Below are positions 1-8,816 of a stretch of 51,864 nucleotides of DNA, in pieces. The position numbers and the translations under genes were made by a program. The stretch is from Methanofastidiosum sp. (GTDB lineage Archaea > Methanobacteriota_B > Thermococci > Methanofastidiosales > Methanofastidiosaceae). The stretch spans positions 1 to 51,864 of the forward strand of contig JAHKLW010000004.1 in assembly GCA_020854815.1 (NCBI GenBank), read 5' to 3'. The notes under the pieces are model-generated. The model was not told the origin of the DNA. It made no database searches and was given only the letters and a program-made list of their open reading frames with translations. The first letter of the stretch is position 1, and every line of letters begins with the position of its first letter.

Positions 1-966
1 CCCGTATGTAAGCATACACTTTATTTCCATTTCTAGTATCTCACCTAAGGTAATAAAATCTCTTGCAAGTTTTTTTGCCACATTTGCATCCTTAATCTTA
101 GCATTTTTACCAACGGGGATATCTATAACTACTTTTTCAGATCCCGAGGCTTTTTTCTTTGCAAGTATGCTGGCAAGAAGTAAAGATTGGGGGTCTAATC
201 CAAGAGGATTCCTTATTTTTATCAATTTATCATCGGCTATCGCTAAATCGACTCCCCCGCCCCATACTATGCAACACCCTATCTTATCGACAATCCTTTC
301 AATCTCATCTTTGTGAAAGCTGACATCACATAGTAACTCCATTGTATCTGTTGTTCCTGCTGCACTTGAAATGGCTCTTGAGGATGTTTTAGGAATAGTT
401 AAACCTGCGGCACCTAGGATAGGAACTATCACCATAGTAGTCCTATTCCCCGGAACTCCACCTATACAGTGTTTATCAAAAATAGGTTTTCTTTTAATAT
501 CCAAAGTTTGGCCGGTATTTACCATACTATTGATAAGATTAATTACCTCTCCATTAGAAAGCCCTCTTGTGTAAATTGCAGACACAAAGGCAGAAAGCTC
601 AACATCACTTAATCTATTTTCAACTGTATCTTGGATTATACTATACAGCTCTTCTTTGGATAGAGAATCACCATCTAATTTTTTCTTTATGAAATGAACA
701 GAATCTGGGGGAGGGGCTAACGTTACTTCAGCATTAGTACTACATGATAAATCTAATTTATCACATAAGTATTCATAAAGCCCTATTTCACCCTTTGTCA
801 CTACTTTTTCTGTTAAATCTACAACGGCGACAAATTCTTCATTGCCCAACTTGACATTAACCCTGCCCAATCTTCTGACTCCGATGAACTTAGCATCATC
901 TTTGTGCATTAGAACAAGAGGATAATCTGTCGCTTCAATATCAAGTGTTTTAATCTTAAATAACAT
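1..966 (-). CDS. deoA: AMP phosphorylase (DeoA family), 3' end cut by window edge
   Basis: Phosphorolysis of nucleoside 5'-monophosphates to ribose 1,5-bisphosphate and free base. In archaea this feeds ribose-1,5-bisphosphate isomerase and form III RuBisCO. I translated it directly from the minus strand: an open frame of 322 codons from ATG at 966 runs off the left edge, against about 500 residues for the family. Visible motifs are KHCIGGVPGNRT, the phosphorylase substrate-binding region, and TSSRAISSAAGTTDTME, typical of the archaeal AMP phosphorylase and thymidine phosphorylase superfamily. A GGGGGA ribosome site precedes the ATG. It follows the ahcY-like gene on the same strand with a 70-bp gap, so both may act in adenosine/AMP salvage. 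The type III RuBisCO partners are not in the window. Confidence 0.9.
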   Translation of the reverse strand, partial: MLFKIKTLDIEATDYPLVLMHKDDAKFIGVRRLGRVNVKLGNEEFVAVVDLTEKVVTKGEIGLYEYLCDKLDLSCSTNAEVTLAPPPDSVHFIKKKLDGDSLSKEELYSIIQDTVENRLSDVELSAFVSAIYTRGLSNGEVINLINSMVNTGQTLDIKRKPIFDKHCIGGVPGNRTTMVIVPILGAAGLTIPKTSSRAISSAAGTTDTMELLCDVSFHKDEIERIVDKIGCCIVWGGGVDLAIADDKLIKIRNPLGLDPQSLLLASILAKKKASGSEKVVIDIPVGKNAKIKDANVAKKLARDFITLGEILEMEIKCMLTYG

Positions 967-972
967 TAAATC

Positions 973-1027
973 CCCCTTATAAAAAGAATAAATAAGAGTA
1001 TTTATAGCTACCCCTATAAAAAGAATA
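973..1027. repeat. Short direct repeat in the deoA promoter region
   Basis: CCCCTTATAAAAAGAATA (973-990) recurs as CCCCTATAAAAAGAATA (1011-1027) with one base missing. On the minus strand each copy reads as a T-rich TATA-like box followed by a G-run. The copy next to the gene supplies the ribosome binding site of deoA. It could be a duplicated promoter/leader element or an operator pair. Confidence 0.5.
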
Positions 1028-1036
1028 GAATATAAT

Positions 1037-2293
<1,257 letters not shown>

Positions 2294-2363
2294 CTACTCA
2301 CCTGAAAAAGTTTCCAAAGAAAGACTTATAAATGATTGTATTGGCATTGATATACGTGAGTTA

Positions 2364-3608
2364 ATGAAAAAGTACATTTTTATAGTTATTTTAACGGCAA
2401 TGTTACTCCTTTCGGCAGGTTGTGCCATAGAAAAAAAGGTTGAAAAAGGAGATACGGTAAAAGTTGACTATATTGGAAAACTTCAAGATGGAACAGTTTT
2501 TGATACATCCATCTTAAATGAAGCTCAAAGCGCAGGAATATACAATGCTGAGAGAATTTATGAGCCTTTAACATTGAAAATAGGAGACGGATCAACTATT
2601 CCTGGATTTGAAAATGGGCTTTTAGGTATGAAGGAAGGAGAGTCAAAGACTCTTGCAATACCTCCCGAACAGGGTTATGGCCCAGAAGATCCTAACTTAA
2701 AGTTTAGCCAGACAAAAATCTTAGAAGAAATACCAAAAACTGAAGAGATTACAAGATTTGAAGAAATTCCAAGAACTTTCCAGGCTACAATTAGCTCATT
2801 TGTTAACCGATATCAAAGACAGCCCACAGTTGGTATGGTCATCGACTTAGTAGATTGGCCAGGCCAAGTTGTTCAAGTTACCGGAACAGATGTCGTCATA
2901 GAACATAAGCCTGAAGTTGGAAAAACTATAACTAATGAGATTGCAACTTTTACAATAACAGAGATTAAAGCTTCAACTATAGTATTAAGATACGACCCCA
3001 AAGTTGGCGATCTTTTACCGACTGAATACGGAAATTTAATGGTGCTTGAAGTAACTGACACAACTATGAAAGTAGAGGCGCTGCCACAGAAACAAATAGA
3101 AACAATTTTTGGAATGGCAACTGTTATCGAGTCAGGCAACAAATATGTAATAAGAGTAAATCCATCAGTTGGAGACGATATAATATATCAAAACCAAATA
3201 GGTAAAGTAGTTGAAGTTACAGCAGATAGTTTTGTTGTTGATTTCAATCATCCACTTGCAGGTGAAACTCTATACTTCACAGTAACAGCTGTAATCATCC
3301 AAAAAGGTCAGGAATCAGGATTCTTCGAGAAATACAGGCTTTTAATATTTGGTAGTCTTTTAATAGTCGTATTTGCAGCTGCATATGTATTCATGACCAA
3401 ATTCTATTCAAAAGAAGAAAAAGAAAAGAAAAAAGATAAACCAAAAAAGAAAACTAAAGCCGCCAAAGAAGAAATGAATGGCGAACTAAAAGAACTCGCA
3501 TCAACTGTTGAAGAAGTGCAGAAAGACCTGGATACTAAGGAAGAGACAAAGGCCAAACCAAAGAAATCAAAAGCAAAGAAAAAGACTTCAAAGAAGAAAA
3601 AAGAGTGA
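2364..3608 (+). CDS. FKBP-type peptidyl-prolyl isomerase, lipoprotein with C-terminal membrane anchor
   Basis: Predicted extracytoplasmic proline isomerase/chaperone. The N-terminus is a signal peptide ending in the lipobox LSAGC (Cys20). An FKBP domain follows (from GDTVKVDYIGKLQDGTVFD to the IPPEQGYGPED segment, about residues 29-112), with the SlyD-like ending DFNHPLAGETLYFTV near 305-320. Between them is a long insertion containing repeated VG...VVEVT units, which look like tandem insert-in-flap-type modules. A transmembrane helix (about 328-350) and a very Lys/Glu-rich tail of about 65 residues end the protein. At 414 residues it is much longer than usual FKBPs. The start is 24 bp before... 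the downstream SppA gene begins 24 bp after its stop, suggesting an envelope-maintenance operon. Confidence 0.85.
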   Translation: MKKYIFIVILTAMLLLSAGCAIEKKVEKGDTVKVDYIGKLQDGTVFDTSILNEAQSAGIYNAERIYEPLTLKIGDGSTIPGFENGLLGMKEGESKTLAIPPEQGYGPEDPNLKFSQTKILEEIPKTEEITRFEEIPRTFQATISSFVNRYQRQPTVGMVIDLVDWPGQVVQVTGTDVVIEHKPEVGKTITNEIATFTITEIKASTIVLRYDPKVGDLLPTEYGNLMVLEVTDTTMKVEALPQKQIETIFGMATVIESGNKYVIRVNPSVGDDIIYQNQIGKVVEVTADSFVVDFNHPLAGETLYFTVTAVIIQKGQESGFFEKYRLLIFGSLLIVVFAAAYVFMTKFYSKEEKEKKKDKPKKKTKAAKEEMNGELKELASTVEEVQKDLDTKEETKAKPKKSKAKKKTSKKKKE

Positions 3609-3632
3609 TACATTTTAAGGTGAAAATCTAAA

Positions 3633-4631
3633 ATGAAATATAATAATAAATTTTTATTTTTAATATTTGCTATTTTAGTTCTTATAACAGCAACAATTGG
3701 TTGTAATTTTAATTTAGACGATATTGGCATATCCTCAGGCAACGGTGGTGTGTCAAGCAGCGGAGAAATTGATATTCTAAAATCCAAACTTTCTGCCTAC
3801 GAATCCCAAGAGTCGATGGAAAATCAGGAAATACAGAGACTAAGAGAAGAAATTGACAGAATAAAGAATGAGAATATCCCCCTTAATGGTAACATAGCAG
3901 TTGTAAGGATATTTGGGATATTGGACCAAGAAGATGTCTTGCCCATTACTTCCCAGTTAAGAAAGCTTGCTGAGGATAGAGAAGTAGGCGGCGTAGTTTT
4001 ATGGCTTGACAGCCCAGGTGGTGGAGTTTCTGCAGTGACAGAAATTTACGATGAGGTCCAAAGATTGAATATGAGAAAACCTGTTGTTGCCTATGTTGGA
4101 GGGGTTGCTGCGTCTGGTGGTTATTACTTGGCAGTTGCAAGTGATAAGATAGTAGTAAAACCTGATGCCATTTTGGGAAGTATTGGAGTAATATATGTCC
4201 ATGAAGATTTAACAGAATACTTCAAAATGTTTGGTATAAAAATAGAAGTAATTAAAACTGGCGAAGATAAGGATCTTGGAGCTCCTTGGAGACCTTTGAC
4301 AGATGATGATCGAGAGAATATCCAGAATATGATTAATGAAGATTTTGATAGATTCGTCTATGTTGTATCAAAAGGAAGAAATCTCTCAATTGAAGAAGTT
4401 CTAAAATATTCTGACGGAAATATATGGAGCGGTACCCAAGCAGTTTCTTACAAACTTGCTGACAGAGTAGGCACTCTTGATACAGCGATAGAAGAATTAA
4501 AAGTTAGTGCAGGACTTAAAAATCCAAAGGTAGCATTTATTCAGATTTCTGATGATGGTAGTATTTCAAACATGAGCTATGAATATATGAGATACCAATA
4601 CGAGCCTTCTATACGTATTCAAAAGAAGTAA
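3633..4631 (+). CDS. sppA: SppA-like signal peptide peptidase (family S49), lipoprotein
   Basis: Serine protease that degrades cleaved signal peptides and membrane peptides on the outer face of the membrane. The signal peptide ends at a lipobox-like IGC (Cys24), and a short coiled segment follows. The S49 core has LDSPGGGVSAVTEIYDEVQ (substrate groove), the nucleophile in VAASGGYY (Ser161) and the general base in KTGEDKDLGAP (Lys213). The 52-residue Ser-Lys spacing matches Bacillus SppA. The 332-residue length is normal for the short, one-domain form. It is probably co-transcribed with the preceding FKBP gene. Its last 23 bases overlap the 3' end of the convergent nuclease gene. Confidence 0.9.
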   Translation: MKYNNKFLFLIFAILVLITATIGCNFNLDDIGISSGNGGVSSSGEIDILKSKLSAYESQESMENQEIQRLREEIDRIKNENIPLNGNIAVVRIFGILDQEDVLPITSQLRKLAEDREVGGVVLWLDSPGGGVSAVTEIYDEVQRLNMRKPVVAYVGGVAASGGYYLAVASDKIVVKPDAILGSIGVIYVHEDLTEYFKMFGIKIEVIKTGEDKDLGAPWRPLTDDDRENIQNMINEDFDRFVYVVSKGRNLSIEEVLKYSDGNIWSGTQAVSYKLADRVGTLDTAIEELKVSAGLKNPKVAFIQISDDGSISNMSYEYMRYQYEPSIRIQKK

Positions 4632-5379
4632 ACGTTTTTTCAAAGAAATCTTTGTCAACTACTAAGACTCTTTTATCTGTAATAATGTCGTCAATATACC
4701 CTTTCCAGTAAACAACTATGCCAGGGCCAAAAAGAGAAACATAATGCTTTAACTGTTTATTATAATCCTGCTTAAATTCTATATAGTCACAAAAACTAGC
4801 CTTGCTTTCAAACCAAAATACTTTTCTACCTCTTATTTTAATTGCTTTTTTTAATAGAAAATCGGGAGTTTTACCAGACCCTAGTTTTCTTAAATCATCT
4901 TCCCTTAAGAATTGAATCTCTTTTTTATCCAGATAAACTTTTAACATTTCTTCACCATTTTTACCATTCTCTCTTTGAATTTTAGAGGATTGAGGTGAAT
5001 AAGCAATATCAAAGTCAATCGCTTTTTTAATTTCATTCTTTATTCTTTCGTCATCGATTGAATCTGGATTATGCATAATATTTTTGATATCTTTCTTATT
5101 AATGCCCTTTTCCTTAAGAATCATCGTTGCAATTAATATTGGTGAAAAGGATAACTTTGAAGCTATGTCAAAGAAGGAGAGGCCTTTATCCCATAGCTTC
5201 ACGATTTCTCGAATTCTATTCATTATAGGGTAATAATCTTTCTTAACATTTCTGACTGTTTTTTGAGATAATATTGAAAGCAAAACGTCTTCTTCGATTC
5301 CATATTTATTCGATAGTTCCGGTACATCGTCTCTTGTATTTATAGACTTGTAGATTTCCATGAAGACTTGTTTTTTCAT
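4609..5379 (-). CDS. CDIN1 (C15orf41)-like TPD-motif protein, predicted PD-(D/E)XK nuclease
   Basis: 256 residues. The N-terminal half is helical and HTH-like: segments around 60-90 resemble DNA-binding repeats (KLWDKGLSFFDIASKLSFSP). The C-terminal half carries the TPD motif in SGKTPDFLL (171-173) and WFESKASF (Glu191, Lys193), with a conserved-looking Glu at GEE144. This Glu...Asp173...Glu-x-Lys arrangement is that of PD-(D/E)XK nucleases and matches the family containing human CDIN1/C15orf41, linked to congenital dyserythropoietic anaemia I. Function in archaea is unknown. The start at 5379 follows a GAGTGG ribosome site. It is divergent from aRF1 with only 60 bp between starts, and its 3' end overlaps sppA by 23 bp. 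Confidence 0.75.
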   Translation of the reverse strand: MKKQVFMEIYKSINTRDDVPELSNKYGIEEDVLLSILSQKTVRNVKKDYYPIMNRIREIVKLWDKGLSFFDIASKLSFSPILIATMILKEKGINKKDIKNIMHNPDSIDDERIKNEIKKAIDFDIAYSPQSSKIQRENGKNGEEMLKVYLDKKEIQFLREDDLRKLGSGKTPDFLLKKAIKIRGRKVFWFESKASFCDYIEFKQDYNKQLKHYVSLFGPGIVVYWKGYIDDIITDKRVLVVDKDFFEKTFTSFEYV

Positions 5380-5410
5380 TGGTCCACTCTATTGCAAGAT
5401 GTAGGAACAC

Positions 5411-5421
5411 TTTTAAATATT
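5411..5421. promoter_or_regulatory. Shared, bidirectional TATA-like element between aRF1 and TPD nuclease
   Basis: TTTTAAATATT lies in the 60-bp gap between the divergent starts at 5379 and 5440. It is AT-rich and readable as a TATA box on both strands. It is centred about 25 bp upstream of the aRF1 ATG, consistent with a leaderless aRF1 mRNA. On the other strand it would give a short leader containing the GAGTGG ribosome site. Assignment is from position and sequence only. Confidence 0.55.
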
Positions 5422-5439
5422 TTCTATCATTTCTTGATT

Positions 5440-6678
5440 ATGGATAACAAAGAGCTCTATGAGCTTAAGAAGCAGCTCAAGTTTCTTTCAAAGATTAGGG
5501 GCAGACATACAGAACTTGTTTCAGTTTATATCCCTGCGGGATATGAAATTTCTAAAGTAGCTGCGCAGATTAAAGATGAGCAAGGAACTGCTACAAATAT
5601 TAAATCTAAAGGAACTAGGAAAAACGTTCTTTCTGCTCTAGAAAGGGTAATGCAGCACTTGAGATTATATAAAATGACTCCGCCTAATGGACTTATTATC
5701 TTCTCAGGCAATATCTCTGAAGATGAAGGAAATCCGAAGATAGAACTCTTTACACTTAATCCTCCTGACCCAATATCGGTAAGAATATACAGATGCGATC
5801 AGCAGTTTATTCTTGATCCGCTACTTGACATGATTGAGGATAAAAGAGTCTTTGGTCTAATCATTGTTGAAAGAGGGGAAGCAAGTATAGGTCTTCTAAG
5901 AGGTAAAAAGGTAGAGCTACTTAAACATATGGTATCAAGAGTTCCTGGAAAGTTCAGGGCTGGTGGACAGTCTTCAGTGAGATTTGCCAGGTTAAGAGAA
6001 ATTGCAGCTGATGATTTCAAAGAGACAGTTGCCCATAACGCGAATGAAATTTTTTTAGCAGAGCCCAATCTAGAGGGAATTCTTATTGGTGGTGGTGGGT
6101 ATACCAAATATGAATTTGAAGAGGCGGAATATTTACACCACGAACTTAGGAAAAAAATATTGGGAGTTGTAGATACAGCATACACTGAACTTTTTGGATT
6201 AAACGAGCTTGTAGATAAGGGGTCAAAAATTTTAGAGAATTTGGACATAACAAAAGAAAAGGATATTGTGACCAGATTTCTTAAGGAATTAATTAAAAAT
6301 GATAGTCTTGCAGCTTATGGAGAAAAGGAAGTTAGAAAATACTTAGAGGCCGGTGCTGTAGATTTATTACTACTCTCCGAAGGATTAAACAAAAATAGAA
6401 TTAAGATAAAATGCGGATCGTGCGGTGATCTAACTGAAAAGACAGGGACAGACGAAGAGTTATTTAAATTAGAACAACAAATCTCTAGCATTCAGTGTGA
6501 AAAATGTAGTAATCTTAGCTTAAATATAGAAGAAAAAGTAGATCTTTTAGAGGAGTTGGCAGATTTGGCCCAAGAAGGAAATACAAAAGTAGAAGTAATT
6601 TCTACAGAAACCGAAGAGGGAAATCAGTTGCTTAAAGCATTTGGTGGTATTGCTGCAATTATAAGATACAGATTGTAG
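5440..6678 (+). CDS. prf1: Peptide chain release factor aRF1
   Basis: Recognises all three stop codons and triggers peptide release. Domain 1 carries NIKS at residues 53-56 (stop-codon decoding), and domain 2 carries GGQ at 175-177 within RAGGQSSVRFAR (peptidyl-tRNA hydrolysis). Domain 3 contains a CGSCG...CEKCS zinc-ribbon-like pair near 340-370. The length of 412 residues is standard for archaeal aRF1. The frame is open upstream to 5368, but the family start MDNKELYELKK at 5440 fits both homologues and a TATA box about 25 bp ahead. The convergent regulator gene begins its stop 1 bp beyond this stop. Confidence 0.96.
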   Translation: MDNKELYELKKQLKFLSKIRGRHTELVSVYIPAGYEISKVAAQIKDEQGTATNIKSKGTRKNVLSALERVMQHLRLYKMTPPNGLIIFSGNISEDEGNPKIELFTLNPPDPISVRIYRCDQQFILDPLLDMIEDKRVFGLIIVERGEASIGLLRGKKVELLKHMVSRVPGKFRAGGQSSVRFARLREIAADDFKETVAHNANEIFLAEPNLEGILIGGGGYTKYEFEEAEYLHHELRKKILGVVDTAYTELFGLNELVDKGSKILENLDITKEKDIVTRFLKELIKNDSLAAYGEKEVRKYLEAGAVDLLLLSEGLNKNRIKIKCGSCGDLTEKTGTDEELFKLEQQISSIQCEKCSNLSLNIEEKVDLLEELADLAQEGNTKVEVISTETEEGNQLLKAFGGIAAIIRYRL

Positions 6679-6679
6679 A

Positions 6680-7387
6680 TTATAGTGACCTTAACCCTGT
6701 TAATAATTCTTCAAGAGTTTCTATTGGAGATAGAATAAGGGGTATTTTCTGTAATTCGGCCAATTGAACTGCGATTTCATCAACTTTTTTTGCCCCGTGT
6801 AAAACAACTATTGATGGAATTATGCCCTGTACTTTAATAGCAATCATTGGGGATCTCCCCGTTGATACCTTAGTAAATATCAAAGCCCTTTCTGAAGATA
6901 ATCCATAAAGTTTAAGAAATTCTTCAGAATTTAAATTAAGAATAGCTTTGATACTATCAATAACCGTATACCCATGGACCTCCTTTCCCAAATACTCTTC
7001 ATTTACCAGAATATCCCCTTGAATTGCATCAATAAGCTTTTTTGGAGATATTGGAACTGGAAATTCTCTAAGGTCAAGTACTACATCGCTTATTACTTCT
7101 TTAGCAAATCTGTGGCTGAATGAATGAATTATCTTTCCGCCTCTGTTAATATCGATCTCTATCAGGCTTTCAACAACTTTTCTAATTGTTGAAGAACCCG
7201 GAGATTTTCTCCTACCTCCCTCATAGTCACTTACAACAGAAGGAGAGATAAATAAATGATGGGCCAAATCCGTTTGGGATATGCCAAAAATCTCACGCCA
7301 TTTCCTCAATGTCTGCCCAGGATCATCAGATAAAACAACTTCCCCCGCCATCATCTTAGCAAGTTGTTCCTTCGCATCTTCAAACAT
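6680..7387 (-). CDS. XRE-family helix-turn-helix transcriptional regulator (archaeal type)
   Basis: 235 residues. An HTH_3-type DNA-binding domain lies at about 25-75 (LRKWREIFGISQTDLAHHL then SPSVVSDYEGGRRKSPGSS). The C-terminal domain of about 140 residues has no motif that I recognise and may sense a ligand; its end, IVVLHGAKKVDEIAVQLAELQ, looks alpha/beta. The architecture resembles predicted regulators widespread in Euryarchaeota (COG1709-like), but the target is unknown. It ends tail-to-tail with aRF1, so shared regulation is unlikely. A divergent promoter region of about 85 bp separates it from the DUF362 gene at 7472. Confidence 0.8.
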   Translation of the reverse strand: MFEDAKEQLAKMMAGEVVLSDDPGQTLRKWREIFGISQTDLAHHLFISPSVVSDYEGGRRKSPGSSTIRKVVESLIEIDINRGGKIIHSFSHRFAKEVISDVVLDLREFPVPISPKKLIDAIQGDILVNEEYLGKEVHGYTVIDSIKAILNLNSEEFLKLYGLSSERALIFTKVSTGRSPMIAIKVQGIIPSIVVLHGAKKVDEIAVQLAELQKIPLILSPIETLEELLTGLRSL

Positions 7388-7471
7388 ATAGTTAAATAGC
7401 GAATATAACTATTTAAAATTTTCGTTGAAAAGCGGAGAAAATAATAAAAATACATACTAGTATCGATATAT

Positions 7472-8515
7472 ATGGCAAATGTATATTTTGTTCCCTGGCG
7501 GCAAGACTCAGACATGATTGGCAAATTTAAAAAAATTATAAGAAAAAGTAATATTCTAGATAATATCAATAAAGAAGATAGGGTTGCGATTAAACTTCAT
7601 GTAGGAGAATATAAAAATCCGGCGCATGTCCATCCTCTTTATCTTAAGGAATTAGTATCCGCACTTTTGGAAAGAGAATGCGAGCCTTTTCTCACAGACA
7701 CGACAACATACTATTGTGGAAATAGGTTCTCTGCTGTGGGTATGATAAAAAACGCCTTTTATCATGGATTTTCTTTAGCCAATATAGGAGCTCCTTTTAT
7801 AGTTGCAGATGGTTTAGGTAAAGATGAAGGATTTTCCGTTAAGGTCAGAGGCCCTTTAAATGAAATATTCTTGCCCAATCTTTTCAAAGAAGTTGACAAG
7901 ATGATTGTGTTCAGTCATTGCAAAGGCCATGCATTAACTGGATTTGGGGGATCTATAAAAAATGTTGCTATGGGGTGTGTTACAAAAAAATCAAAACTTG
8001 CAATGCATAAATTTGTTAATTTTTGCTATGATGATGCTCTTTGCGATGGATGTGATGCCTGCAAGGATATTTGCGATCGAGAGATACCTACAATAAAAAA
8101 TGGAAAAAGAATTCTTTCTCTCGAAAAAAGAGATGACTGTATGCACTGCCCAGGATGTATGGAAGCTTGTACAAGGGGTGCTATAAAACTATCAGAACTT
8201 CAAAAACTGGAACAAGTTCTTCCAATAGCTGTTGAAGGATTATTCAAAGTCATAGGAAAGGAAAATGTGTCATCAATAAACTGGGGCGCAAATATTGTAG
8301 AGTATTGTGATTGTATGCCGTTTCCAGGAAAAACTATTAGAGAGAATACTGGAATATATCTATCAAAAGATATAGTTGCAATTGACAAAGCATTTTTAGA
8401 TGATGCCAAGAAAGATACTTTTATGATAGATGGGAGGCCAGATCCGGAAATACAAACTATTGAAGGGGAAAAGATTGGTATAGGTAAAATGGATTATGAT
8501 CGAGTATTATTATAA
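7472..8515 (+). CDS. DUF362 domain protein with two [4Fe-4S] ferredoxin motifs
   Basis: 347 residues. The N-terminal DUF362 domain contains EDRVAIKLHVGEYKN and HCKGHALTGFGGSIKNVAMG. A ferredoxin-like insert follows at about 185-235 with two CxxCxxCxxxC clusters, CDGCDACKDIC and CMHCPGCMEAC, which should hold two [4Fe-4S] clusters. The C-terminal part closes the DUF362 fold. Members are cytoplasmic Fe-S proteins of unknown reaction, abundant in anaerobes and methanogens. No signal peptide is seen. The start at 7472 is the first ATG after an AT-rich promoter region. The gene is followed by a strong hairpin at 8541-8576. Confidence 0.85.
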   Translation: MANVYFVPWRQDSDMIGKFKKIIRKSNILDNINKEDRVAIKLHVGEYKNPAHVHPLYLKELVSALLERECEPFLTDTTTYYCGNRFSAVGMIKNAFYHGFSLANIGAPFIVADGLGKDEGFSVKVRGPLNEIFLPNLFKEVDKMIVFSHCKGHALTGFGGSIKNVAMGCVTKKSKLAMHKFVNFCYDDALCDGCDACKDICDREIPTIKNGKRILSLEKRDDCMHCPGCMEACTRGAIKLSELQKLEQVLPIAVEGLFKVIGKENVSSINWGANIVEYCDCMPFPGKTIRENTGIYLSKDIVAIDKAFLDDAKKDTFMIDGRPDPEIQTIEGEKIGIGKMDYDRVLL

Positions 8516-8540
8516 AATTTAGATTAGAAATGTTGGGAAC

Positions 8541-8576
8541 CCCCTCCTTTGAGGCCATTTTCAGGTAAAGGAGGGG
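8541..8576. terminator. Perfect 10-bp GC-rich hairpin after the DUF362 gene
   Basis: CCCCTCCTTT (8541-8550) pairs with AAAGGAGGGG (8567-8576) across a 16-base loop. It starts 25 bp after the stop of the upstream gene. There is no T-run immediately after it, so it may protect or process the 3' end rather than being a simple terminator. Confidence 0.5.
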
Positions 8577-8595
8577 ATTCTTTAGGGCCCTTTTG

Positions 8596-8633
8596 TCATT
8601 ACCAAGTGAAATCGCGCATTTCCACGGCAATGA
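8596..8633. other. Imperfect hairpin in the 8.5-8.8 kb intergenic region
   Basis: TCATTACCAAGTGAAAT (8596-8612) pairs with ATTTCCACGGCAATGA (8618-8633) around the loop CGCGC, with one A-C mismatch and small bulges. It lies between the hairpin at 8541 and another at 8656. The 290-bp gap has no convincing coding frame. Confidence 0.5.
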
Positions 8634-8655
8634 TGTATTTTTTCATAGATGATGC

Positions 8656-8681
8656 ATGATAGTTGCTACAACAACTATCAT
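8656..8681. other. 10-bp stem hairpin in the 8.5-8.8 kb intergenic region
   Basis: ATGATAGTTG (8656-8665) pairs perfectly with CAACTATCAT (8672-8681) around a six-base loop. It is the third inverted repeat in about 140 bp, so the region may encode a structured RNA, or the repeat may be an operator for the gene at 8817. Confidence 0.5.
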
Positions 8682-8764
8682 TAATGATTAATTATCTTAA
8701 TTTATATATAAAGTTTTCGGTTAATAATGACTAATTATAATGATAATTAATAATGATTATCATT
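8677..8764. promoter_or_regulatory. Cluster of ATGAT/ATCAT palindromes upstream of the aldehyde dehydrogenase
   Basis: ATCATTAATGAT (8677-8688) is a perfect 12-bp palindrome, and AATGATTATCATT (8752-8764) is another inverted repeat with a one-base centre. Further AATGAT and AATTA units lie between them. Both sit just upstream of the TATA box at 8781, where an activator or repressor would bind. The words resemble Fur/DtxR-type metal boxes, but no regulator can be named. Confidence 0.4.
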
Positions 8765-8780
8765 GCCACGACTACAAAAT

Positions 8781-8790
8781 CTTTTAAAAT
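8781..8790 (+). promoter_or_regulatory. TATA box of the aldehyde dehydrogenase gene
   Basis: CTTTTAAAAT is centred 31 bp upstream of the ATG at 8817. Predicted transcription starts within a few bases of the start codon, so the mRNA would be leaderless or nearly so. Confidence 0.55.
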
Positions 8791-8816
8791 AATATGATTT
8801 AGAGCCATTGATTCTT

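Noticed and set aside
8541-8690. Riboswitch (for example fluoride or guanidine type)
   Set aside because: The hairpins lie upstream of the aldehyde dehydrogenase TATA box and lack the conserved cores of known classes that I can recognise.
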